A stretch of DNA of 24,983 bases from Polysphondylium violaceum. Lineage: Eukaryota; Evosea; Eumycetozoa; Dictyosteliales; Dictyosteliaceae. A program made the position numbers and the translations under genes. Positions 10,808 to 21,500 of the stretch are shown here, piece by piece. The notes under the pieces were generated by a model. The model made no database searches. It was not told the DNA's origin and saw only the letters and a list, made by a program, of their open reading frames with translations. The stretch lies in NCBI GenBank assembly GCA_000277445.1, contig AJWJ01000345.1:1-24983 (forward strand). Direction: 5' to 3'. Every line of letters starts with the position of its first letter. The first letter of the stretch is position 1.

Positions 10808-13026
10808 TTATTTACCATCAATGAATTTCATTATTCTTCTATAGATTTTAGCAATTGGACGATCAGAAACAAAATCATCACCGGTAAAAGTATTTTTGAA
10901 TCTTCTAATGAGAATATTAATCATACTGCCAAAAAAGAGAGCAAAAACAGTACCAGTGAGGGTGATTACGTTGTACAACATACTGAAATCAGGAGTGGGG
11001 AGAGTGATCAACAAACCTTCGGTATAGATTCTAACGGGTGTAACTTGATGTTTTTGGTGAGGATAAGTGTTTTCAGACCATTCAATATCAAATGTGTCTT
11101 GAGATAATGATGAACCTGGTACAATATTGTTTGGATCAATATAGGCAGTGATGACACCTGATCCCAAATCAAAGCCTCTGTTGGCATCGGGGGGATGTTC
11201 AGTGTAATGTAAAAATACTTTATCAAAATCAATGGATATTGATGCCACTGAATTACCCGGTATTTCAAATGATAATTCAATAGTTGATGGAGATGATCTA
11301 GTTTCAGCTGGTGAAATATATTTAAATATAAAATCTATAAAGTATTGTTGTTGTCGGTTGGATATTAATATCATATAAATACTACAATATTACTACATTA
11401 ATACTACTAACCTTTATCACTATATTCTTTATCTTGAATACTAAATCTAAGTGTATGGAAATAAAGACGAAGATACCATGGTATGGCATGATAATAGGTG
11501 ATATTCATTGGATGTTGATCTTGATTGACGATTTGAGTGGCAATACCACCTCTTTCTTGACCATAACCAGTGAGATGACTATGAGCAACGATAGGAGTTG
11601 GACCAGATCTTGCAAAGTTCTTTAACCAAGATAATGTTAAAAATAATGGATTTTGAATGCTATATTGTTTTAAATCATAAATAGAGAATCTAGTGTTCTT
11701 GGTGGTTGGTGTTGGTGTCACCGTTAATTGAGTGTTTAGGTTTTCTTGATTTTGTACATAAATTTTACTACTAGTTGCCAATGGACATGAATACAATCCT
11801 GTAGACTTTTCAAATAAATTCTCTAATGCAACCTTTACTTTATTCTTGTCAATATTGTCAACTATAATAATATGTATAAAAGTATTGTTGGTTAGATATA
11901 ATGATTATAGATATAAATAGATAGGATAGAATAGATAGATAGATAGATAATTACTTGAATTTGAAACATCATTGACAACAGTTAATGATTGTATTATTTC
12001 TAGGGTTGGAATTAAACAATCATTGTTTGAAGATTTACATATTTTACGAACGGTAATTGACATTGAATGATAGTGCACGTCATAGAGTTTTAATGGATTG
12101 AGTAATTGACCAATACCAGATTGTTCACGACAGGGCAATAGTTTTACCCATGGTGTTAGATTCTCTGTACAGACAGATTCTCTAGGCAAGATACCATATC
12201 TTAATTCTAATGGTATCACTGATGATTGATTTCTTAATTCGATAGCAGGCACAGTATCACGTTCCATTGTATGATAAATATTTGATGTGCCCTCTGGTCT
12301 GAATGATCTACTTGGTGATGATGTATGATGTGGTACTTGATACAAGAATTGCATACTAGCACAAAATAATCCAGATAATGAATGTGTAAGTTCTCTCCAT
12401 TGTGAATCAATTCTTTAGAGTAAATGTAAGTATATATACACAAGGTATTGAGTAATAATAATAATAATAATAATAACAACACTACATACCCTTTTTCTAA
12501 AGGTCTTAACCATGCAGTTAATTCTACACCTACAGGTGATGCTCTGATTGGATAACCCCATTCAGAATAACTCCATCTTCCTTTGGTAAATACCAATGTC
12601 ATCTCTTCTATTCCTACTCTATTGATTAGATCACCGATTGATCTAGGGAATAAATCATAATGTTGAACTATTGTTGTATTGTATTGTTAGTGAGTGAGTA
12701 TTCACTCATCATTATATGTTGTTGGTATATAGATATAAAAGTATACTCTACATACAAGTAGATTGATCAAAAAAGTTTGAATTCCATTCAGTACTAAATT
12801 GAAAATGCATCATTGATTTACCTTTTGGTAAGGGTTTAATAATCATCTCTTCATTAAAACTTTGAGTTTCAGTAAATGTAATATAATCATCATCTTCTGT
12901 TGAAATGGTAGCTGATGTTGTCTGTGTAAATGATGATAGTAATAGTAAACAAGTGATGAGGGTAGCAATAGAAATTGCAAGTTTAGATTTACCCTTGCGA
13001 GTTTCCCTCGTAGTGGTAATCATCAT
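10808..13026 (-). CDS. pigT: GPI transamidase subunit PIG-T (Gpi16 homologue), 627 aa, five exons
   Basis: Exons on the minus strand: 13026..12756, 12667..12490, 12412..11955, 11861..11412 and 11334..10808. All introns are GT-AG and the joined frame is 628 codons with the stop. PIG-T belongs to the ER-membrane GPI transamidase, which attaches GPI anchors to secreted proteins, and stabilises the catalytic PIG-K/Gpi8. Visible features: signal peptide 1-39 (basic start, then hydrophobic 16-31); HYDLFPRSIGDLI, W-rich and LSGLFCAS segments aligning with human PIG-T; LPRESVCTENLTPW, in which Cys231 matches human Cys182, known to disulphide-bond with PIG-K; PWYLRLYFHTL; HYTEHPPDANRGF; LPTPDFSMLYNVI; a C-terminal membrane helix ~574-595; and a basic tail of 32 residues. 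Human PIG-T is 578 residues, so length fits. The start is one of two adjacent ATGs (13026 or 13023). No damage seen. Confidence 0.95.
11862..11954 (-). other. PIG-T intron 3 with GATA repeat
   Basis: A 93-base intron (donor GTAATT, acceptor TTATAG), the longest of the four in this gene. The others are 12668-12755, 12413-12489 and 11335-11411. Its donor-side half holds the tetranucleotide repeat at 11907-11949, listed separately. Splicing joins ...NDVSNS to IDNIDKNK in frame. Confidence 0.8.
11907..11949. repeat. Imperfect (GATA)n microsatellite
   Basis: A run of GATA/ATAG units, perfect at 11931-11949 and imperfect before that, lies entirely inside PIG-T intron 3, where length changes would not affect the protein. 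Confidence 0.8.
12453..12476. repeat. (TAA)8 microsatellite
   Basis: Eight perfect TAA units inside PIG-T intron 2 (12413-12489), near its donor side. Trinucleotide repeats are abundant in Dictyostelium genomes. Confidence 0.9.
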
Positions 13027-14704
13027 TTTGATATATATATCTCCCCACTACTACTCTATGAAAGGGACAAAGGTTACACTGTTTATCTCTTTGTCGTACA
13101 ACACCAAACCAAGATCTTTTCTTTTGTGTTTTTTCGTGCAGACAATATATAATATCTGCTGTATATAATATCTGTGCAAGTAGATTTGGTTAGAACAAAC
13201 TGTTTACTTGTGATTAAAAGTATCGGGATCTGTCCTTTCCTATCGTTGTAGCGCAATTGCGAATCAATTTGATCTTCACCTGACAAAAAAAAAATTAAAA
13301 AAAAGAATAATTATTTTTTTTTTTTCTCAAATTCGCAAAACAAAGGATCCTCAGAGACAGATTCAACACACAACACAAAGCCCACATTGCTCGCCCATTA
13401 AACGAGTATTGATTCGTTGCAGCAATAGGTGCTTCATTGATAAAAAATACACTCACGAGATACAGATGACCACTGCACCACATATTTATGGGCATAGAAA
13501 GAAAATCAACGTGTATCAAACTTAAAATCAGTTTAATTTATCCTCCCCCTAATAGTGGGTCCCACTTTGCACCCACCCAACATAAAGATAAGATTTGTTT
13601 AATAAAACATTTAATAAAATGTTTTATTTAAAACAAAAATACCAATCTAAAGGTAAATGATTAAAATAGATATTTGTTGGGAGGGCAACTTTTAGTTTTA
13701 CTTTAAACAAATTGGGCAGATTACAATGAACGAATGTGTGGCACTCTATCCAATGATTGATTACATATCTTGGATATTAACATTCATAAAATAACTCAAA
13801 CTTTCTAATTGGCTATTGTGTGATTTTTTTAATGGGTTATATATCCCCTCCTGATTATCTCGTTTTTAGAGGGTGGTGGCCTTTGTCCGATATTTTTTTA
13901 AAAAAAAACTGTTGGGAAATTTTAAAAAATATCTTGAACCATATTGAAAATTATCGAAAATAGATTTTAATTTAGAGTGGTATCTTCATTCATTCTCGTC
14001 CATTCATTGAGAGAAATTTCCACAAGTATTTTTGTAGTTTTTTCAAAAGATTTTCTTAAAAATGATTATATTATCATTTCTTTTACTATTGCTATTGATA
14101 AAAATATTATCATGTAAAAGATAGCTCTATTTACACAATTATCAATTCTAGATGCTCTGTTATGTGATTAGACTTGGCAGCTTTACCTTGGGATATTACT
14201 TTTTAGAAAATGAGATATTGAAAGCTAATATACAATAGGTGCGTAGTTTGGCCAATATTGGTAAAAATATTATTAGATATTCAATCAAAATCGTGATATG
14301 GACTCATAAATTAATTTACTGATGACATCAACAGGCCTCTTTTTTTCTTTTTAATTTTATTTTCAGCACGAAATTTTTGTAAACCATGATTTATAGGTTT
14401 GGGCACATAAAAACAAACTATATTTGTGGTAAGATAGTTTCTATTCAATAAAAAATAGAGGTTGATTTTTGAAAAGAAATTTACACGAAAAGCATCACGA
14501 TACTTTTGCTAAAAACCATGACTCATCCAAATCTATCACTGCAAGTAGTGCGATGAAATAATGATGACATTAGCCTTTTTTTGTAAAAATGAAAAATTAC
14601 AAATTTTATTTTTTTTTTTCCAAATTATCATCACCATTGATTGAACAAAGTAAATAAGAATAATAAATACAGAACTTCACCAATATGGTTTACCACCCAA
14701 TAGT
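13027..14704. other. Spacer upstream of the PIG-T gene
   Basis: No supported gene. 13040-13540 is less AT-rich than the rest and has two moderately long minus-strand frames that lack an ATG and use codons rare in this organism, so it is read as leader or promoter sequence. 13541-13576 is a G-rich box. 13600-14640 is A/T-rich with scattered homopolymers. A 20-codon hydrophobic frame at 14062-14124 (plus strand) is too short to call. Confidence 0.5.
13541..13576 (-). promoter_or_regulatory. G-rich box upstream of PIG-T, possible G-box or G-quadruplex
   Basis: On the minus strand the sequence reads GGGTGGGTGCAAAGTGGG, then ACCCACTATTA, then GGGGGAGG. This gives four G runs of at least three within about 37 bases, in an otherwise AT-rich spacer about 500 bases upstream of the PIG-T start. 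The first 18 bases resemble the GT-rich G-box class recognised by GBF in Dictyostelium. The third loop (11 bases) is long for a stable quadruplex. Confidence 0.35.
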
Positions 14705-14875
14705 CTAGTAAACAGAGACATGATCTTTGGATGTGAAATACTCGTTGAATTGGTCATTTGGATATCGCATTTTTCCACCATATACATTGAATTTAGATAT
14801 AGGAATTGGAAAGAACATTTGTGTTTGTAGCACAGGTACAGGGGAGTGGAGGAAGTTGGTGGTGATGTTGGACAT
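14705..14875 (-). CDS. Possible 56-residue protein of unknown function
   Basis: An ATG frame in TTTAAATATG context, ending at TAG. The residues are mixed and not low-complexity (MSNITTNFLHSPVPVLQTQ at the start, NVYGGKMRYPNDQFNEYF in the middle), unlike chance frames in this spacer. Several codons near the start end in C (AAC, ATC, ACC, TTC), a pattern of well-expressed Dictyostelium genes. A minus-strand AATAAA lies about 95 bases past the stop. There is no signal peptide or membrane segment. Its start is only 9 bases from the start of the plus-strand frame at 14885, so probably no more than one of the two is real. Not recognised. Confidence 0.3.
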   Translation of the reverse strand: MSNITTNFLHSPVPVLQTQMFFPIPISKFNVYGGKMRYPNDQFNEYFTSKDHVSVY

Positions 14876-14884
14876 ATTTAAAGA

Positions 14885-15130
14885 ATGACTAGAATATTAA
14901 TTTATATTCTATTCATCCTTTTAATATGTCCATCATCAACAAAGTCAAAACCTGTACTTCTTGCTTCTTCTCTAGCACCTAAAAATAAACTTTCATCTGC
15001 TAAAGTTGATAAGAATATCATCCTCAAAGAAAAAGTGATCTCATTTTCTAAAATGAAATATAAAAAAAAACACCACAAGATTAAAAAAGTGCTCACAACT
15101 TTTTTTTATTGTTTTTTCCCCAAGTCATAA
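14885..15130 (+). CDS. Possible small secreted basic protein, 81 aa
   Basis: An ATG frame in AAAGAATG context, ending at TAA. It begins with a good signal-peptide shape (MTRILIYILFILLICPSSTKS: hydrophobic 4-14, small residues at 16-18), followed by a Lys-rich body of about 60 residues (13 of them Lys between 33 and 70) and a Phe/Tyr-rich end. No family is recognised, and no canonical AATAAA closely follows the stop. It is isolated between PIG-T and the Roco gene. It could equally be a chance frame in AT-rich spacer, where Lys and Phe codons are enriched. Confidence 0.3.
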   Translation: MTRILIYILFILLICPSSTKSKPVLLASSLAPKNKLSSAKVDKNIILKEKVISFSKMKYKKKHHKIKKVLTTFFYCFFPKS

Positions 15131-17085
15131 ATTTGTGGTAAAAAACCCTCACTAAAATAATGTCCAGCCGTTCTGAAAAATGTGATAAAATTAAGAACTT
15201 GAAACCACCAAAAGAAGAACTAAATAAGATATTGTTCTAGATACAGGGCTAAGTGATGATAATGAAAATCAATTCGAAACATACAACACATATTTAGCTC
15301 GAATATCTTAGTTTTCATTGATGTAATCTCTTATATTGAGCTTTAATCCCTCTTTTGATGTAACATCACTTATTTTAATATTTTAATTAGGGTGATTATT
15401 CATTTTATGGACTAATACTTTAATTTAATCTAATTGAATCACATATTCTAGAAAAAAAGTTCGTTTTACGTAAAAATGAAAAAATCAAAAACATTGGGTG
15501 AAAAAAAAAGAAATCATAAAAAAACAAAAAAAAAGTTAACGGATATCAAACAGAATCAACGAGATTTGATAATTAATTAGCACATATGAATAATCATATC
15601 GATACGCAACAATACGAATTTTCACTCAAATATCAATCTCATTTGCCGATATCAATTAATTTTGAATAGGTCTCCCGTTGTGTTTTTCACAATCATGTGA
15701 TAAAAATACTCTTGATGTTAATATTTGCTACTAGATGCAATCCAGATGAATGCGGTCGATCAAAATTGTATTTTTAAAAAAAAAAAAGTCAGAAGATTGG
15801 GGCATGACCGCATCGAAAATAATTCAAAAAAAAATTAAAAAAAAATGCCAAAAATAAAAAAAAAGGCACTGTATTTTTTTTTTTTTTGATTCAAAAAAAC
15901 CACCAATCAACAAAAAAACACACTGTTGTTAACAGAAAAGAGATAATTTTTTATTATTGTTATTTTCGTTTCAAACCCAATAAGTCTCCTGACTGAATTG
16001 CCACAACACACTCGAAGACACACTTTGATCACTTTTATTTTTTTATTTTTTTTCAAAAAGTAAGTCTTTTTGTGGCGGCATTGTGTGTGTTTGTTGTATA
16101 CTCAATCATACAACTCAACAATAATAGTTTATTTTTAATCAGCATTCAAGGTGCGCGGTTTTTTTTTTATTTTTTATTTTTTATTTTTTTTAATTTTTAG
16201 CTAAAATTTTTTTTTCCTCAATGTAAGTCATATGTTTTGAATCAAATCACTTTTTAGATTTAAAAACATTGTTGTGTGGTCTCTTTGTTTATGTAAACTA
16301 CTCTTATACGAATTCTATTTATATCAGGTAATTCATATGATTATCAATGTTTAATATTTATATATATCTATATCTATATGCATATATACCATATTTTTCT
16401 TTGTACAATCTATTGATTCAATTTACAAATCTTATTTTTTTTTTTTTTTTTTGTCTGAAAATTGTGATTTGTTTTTTGTGTGTTTGTGTGTGATTAAAAT
16501 ATCTCGTATTTTAAAGGTGGATAAAAAGATTGGGGAGGGGTGCATTTTATAGATCTATTTATATAACACAATATTTATATAATTAATTATATCACTCAAT
16601 ACTATACTACTATACTCTATTTTGTTATCATTAAAGTACAATATTGTGGACATTCATTTACATTAGTATTTATTTCAAATTTACTCTCTATTTTACTCTT
16701 GTCTCTCTCTCTCTCTCCTACACTTTTAAAATTTATCTACCACTACCACTCAATCATATCGACATATTGACTTAAATTTAATACTTTGTAGTAGAGAGAT
16801 ATTGTGATTTATTATAATTGTTATTGTTATTATTATTTTTATTCAATTTATTATTGTGTATATACATTAATTATATAGATAGTAAAATTAAATATTAATA
16901 TATAGTTTAAAATAATAATCATAATATTTAGATAATAGTATTTATTTATCGTTGGAGGATATAGATATAGATATACTATTCTTGAAAATTTTAAAACTCA
17001 ACGCCAACATATTTATAATTAATTCAAACATTTTTGTGTACAATAGATATCTATTTATTTAAAAACAACAAATATTTATTCAATC
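15131..17085. other. Spacer and leader upstream of the Roco gene
   Basis: No gene seen. Contents: a 26-codon frame at 15160-15240, A/T homopolymers, an 8-base inverted pair ATGCGGTC/GACCGCAT (15750-15757 and 15806-15813), CA/GT-rich stretches near 16000-16095, a T run at 16436-16452, a (TC)8 repeat at 16702-16717, and from about 16550 an extremely A/T-rich stretch that probably holds the promoter and the 5' leader. GTAAGT occurs near 16061 and 16222, so a leader intron is possible but not shown. Confidence 0.5.
16702..16717. repeat. (TC)8 pyrimidine microsatellite
   Basis: Eight TC units in the leader region about 370 bases before the Roco start codon. Confidence 0.8.
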
Positions 17086-18480
17086 ATGTCAGGACTTTTG
17101 GATGATGATGATGAAATAATTCAATCACAAGATAATATAATCACTACATCAACAGCTACGCATCCAACCATTATAACATCAGTTCCTACACCTATAGGAG
17201 CTGATGTTGTTGAACAACAACAACAACAACAACAACCAAACAATAGTACATCAGAACCAACAACTGGAGCAGTATTGGATGATAAAAAAGTATTTATTTC
17301 ACATTTACTTAATGAGCGTAGTCCAAATGTATCATTAACAACACCAACTGTTTCACTTCCTGCAGCCACAATTGCAGCCACAAATGCATTGTATGGTGAT
17401 TTAGATTCTCTTGATATTATTGCAAATTTGCCAGATGTACCAACATCTATTCCAACATCACCAGCTAGATCAACTGTAGACGATAGTAGAAAATTAAATG
17501 CATCTGGTAGTAAATCACACAAGCATACAAAGTCATTGACAAGTAGTAAAGATAATAATATTAAAGAAAATAATAATATTGAATCAGCTACCATCACTAG
17601 TACTATCAACAACAATGAACAACAAGATATTTTACTTTCAAAATCACAAACTCAAATACCAACTGTTACAACAACAACAACAACCAATACCCAGAATCCA
17701 ATTATTTTAAGCCATAGTAGAAGTTTACCAGTTACACCAAATTTTCCTTCACTTGCATCACCAACAATGCCAGCATTAAATAAACCATCATCTATGATGT
17801 TTGGTAATTCAAGCCCATCCAGTTATAGGCCACCATTTTCACCACAACAAGGAGCATCACCAATGTCAATCAATGGTGGTCAATCACCATCTCAATCACC
17901 ATCAATGAAAAGAAAAGAAGATCCTGGTAGTGATCCAATTACTCCATTAAATATATCTACTGAATCAACATCAAATAGAAAAGGTTCTGTATCAAAAAAA
18001 CAATCCAATAACAATAATAATAGTGGTAATAGTAATAGCCATAATGGACTTAATAGTAGTAAATCACCGAATATGACTAGTAAGAGTGGTGTGATGCAAT
18101 TTTTAGGTAAAATGAGTTTAAGTAAAGAAAGAATGAGTAAATTAGTAACACAATCAAAAGAGCTTCACAAGAGTACAGGATCACCTGGATCTAGTCCTTT
18201 GGTTACATCTGTAAATAGTAACAATCAAATGCAAAGCTTTAGTTTAGTTCCATTTGAGGGAATATTTGGTATCCCTTTACGTGTTATTTTAAGATATGAA
18301 TCAGAATCTGGCAATCATATACCATCTATTTTAAATAGTATTTTCACAATTTTAGAATCAAGTGCATCATTATCGACAAACAAGTTGTTTTATGAAGATC
18401 ACTCTATTTCTTCCTCACCTTCTTCACCGAACTTATCATCAATCATTGATAGTTCAATTCCTCAAAATAATATCCAAACC

Positions 18481-18518
<38 letters not shown>

Positions 18519-21500
18519 CGCTACAGAAAGAGAAAGAGAACAACAAAATTTACGTAAAGTTTCATCATCTTCATTATCATCATCAACATCCTCATTATCA
18601 TCTTTACATACATCAGCTCAACAAATTTCATCACCAAAATCATCATCACCACCACCAAGTAATATATCATCATCACCAAATAGTTCAATTAGAAGAAATG
18701 TTGAAAAGATAAAGAATCTTTACGATACAGCTCAAGAAGTTTCATTAAAGCCATTTAATGTCTATGTGATTTCAGAGTTATTAATTGAATATCTTTCCCT
18801 CTTACCCGAACCAATTATTAGTGTGGAATTTTATGAAACTCTTTTAAACTATTATCAAACTGGTAAATATATTGATTAATATTCAATCATCATCATCTTA
18901 TTAATTTAATTCTTCTTTTTAGAAACATTATTACATTTAATGATTAGAAAAATGAATAATCCAAACAAAACAATACTATCAAGATTAATGAAATATTTAA
19001 AGGATGTATTGGTTTATACAAATTTTAATGATGTTACATTGAATTTGTTGGTTGATAGATTTTATAAATTTATTATGAGACCAGCCAATGGAAATGCATC
19101 TCAATGTGTCATTAGTGAATCACACACTAAAACAATTAAAGACATTGTATCTATGTTTATTCAACAAGCAGATATATTATTCCAAACAGCAGAGGAACGT
19201 TTGAATCCAGATGATTCATTGATTCTCTATATCGAAGATGTGGCAGCCACCCAAAAGACTAGTAGTACAGGTAATTTGTGGTTATTCCATAAGCAAATTG
19301 TTTGGAGACCAAAGGTTAATCCAAATGGTGAACCAGATTTAATTATCATGTTTAATAGTATACTCAAAGTTGTTTTGGCACCTCAACCAGCTAAAAAAGA
19401 ACAACAAAAGATTTTACCAAACTTTACAATCTATTGTAGCAGTGAAACTAAAACTGTAATTACATTTGGTTTCCAAAATCCTGCCACTTGTAAATTAGTC
19501 TTTGCCTATATAAACTCTATTACAAAATCAATATCTCAAATCAATAGAATCGTTTCACAAAAATTAGACATGTATTCTTTAGATTTAGAATCTTTACCAA
19601 ATGAAGTTAAACAATTAAAGGACTTACAAGTAAGTATAGTAATATAATAATTTAAATTTATTAAATTATTAATATAATATAAAATTTATAGGAATTAAAT
19701 TTAAATAGAAATAAATTTAAATTATTACCAGGTGATTTAGCTAGATTAACTTCACTTAGAACTATATCAATTGAAGAAAATAATCTAACAGAAATCTCTT
19801 CTGAAATGTCTGATTTCTTGGGTGGTAGGTTACCAAACCTGGAAAATGTTAGTTTTAGTAGTAACAAGTTGGTGGTTTTGCCTCCACTCTATACTTGGTC
19901 CAAATTGAAAACATTAAACATTTCCAATAATTATTTGATTAAATTACCAAGTGATATATTCCAAATTCCTACACTTGAAGTACTCAGAGTTAGTAATAAT
20001 CAAATTGATGACAATGGTATTCCAAAATTAATTACATCAACTAGACTAAAGCAACTTGATCTTAGAAAGAATCATTTGTCCAGTATACCAGAGGGAATTA
20101 TTAATCTAACAGAGCTTCAAGTTCTCACTCTTCAAGACAATCAAATCACTGACCTCACTGCAGATATTCAAAAACTCACTTCACTCACTGAACTTAATCT
20201 CAATGGTAATCAAATTCAATCTCTTCCCAATCAACTTCTTCATTTGACAAATTTAAAGAAACTGTATCTTGACAACAATCAAATTCAATCCATATCCTCT
20301 GCAATTCATAGAATGCAAAGTTTGATTGAGCTACGTTTGACAAATAACAATATCTCTCGTTTACCACCAGGTATTGTTGCCTTGAAAAAATTAAATTCAT
20401 TAGAGCTCACTGGAAACAAACCGCTCAAAGATAATATTCCTGAAAAATATATTGTCAAAGGAAAAGATGGTATTTTTGCCTATTTCTCTGAAGCTATGCG
20501 TACAAATGTACCATGCTATCGTACCCGTTTCATAGTATTGGGTGAGAAGCAATCTGGTAAATCAAACCTCATCAAATGTTTGAAAAAGATGCCAAAATCT
20601 AGTTTTGCTCAACCATCAACAACCAATGTTTTAGATATCTCTGATTGGCAATGTAGTGTAAATTTAGAGGGTGCCGACGGTAAAAAGAAAAAGAATATCA
20701 ATATTCATCTCTGGGAATTTGAAGGTATGCAAAATGATATTAGTCATGTGTTTTTCGTTCCAAACATTACCTACATTGTCACATTTAACATTGCCAAATT
20801 CAATCTCTCTTTTCCAACTGCCTCTGGATCAGAGTATCAAAAACTCACCTCATTTATCCATGGTATCTATCAAATTGATAAAAAACTTTCAACCATTATC
20901 ATTGTTGGTACCCATTTAGATGAAGTTACCAAGAAACATGCCGACAAAACATTTGACTTACTCTCATCCAAGTACAAGACTCTATTCCCAACTGCATCGA
21001 TTCTCTATCACGCTGTTTCAACATTAAAGTCAGAGGCAGAAGGTATGAGCAAGCTTCGTCGTGAAATCAAGAGTTTGATATCAAAGAATCCAATTCTCAA
21101 ACAATCATATCCTGCCTCCTTTATGTTTTTAGAAGATTATCTTAAAGAAGAATCCAATCTAATGTCACCTCCATTGGTAACTAAAAAGAATCTCCAACAA
21201 ATGGCTCGAACCATGGATCTCCACAATGAACCACATTTCTCTCAATTGAAATCTTTGTTCAATTCTCTTGGTTCAATTACCTCTTTTGAACAATTTGTTC
21301 GTTTAGAGTCTGGTTCAACTCCAACCAAAACCGAAATGATTTCATTAAATCCCGTTTGGATTGCCAAAGCCATTGCATCATTGGTTTGTTTTAATCCTCA
21401 AAATTTACCATTCTATGTAAATTTATCTTCAGAAGAAGAAGATCCAAGCACCTCTATTGTACCAGGTATTTTGCCACATAGAGTATTAAGATTTGTTTGG

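Noticed and set aside
13083-13519. Minus-strand frames of 67 and 74 codons upstream of PIG-T
   Set aside because: Both begin at TTG rather than ATG and use codons rare in this organism (CGC, CCG, GGG, CTG). The region is more likely leader or promoter sequence.
15160-15240. 26-codon plus-strand frame (MSSRSEKCDKIK...)
   Set aside because: Too short, with no homology recognised. Joining it to the frame ending at 15130 failed, because no splice kept the frame open.
20200-20400. Antisense and alternate-frame ORFs inside the Roco and PKS exons
   Set aside because: They lie opposite or within strongly supported coding exons and show no domain or codon signal of their own.
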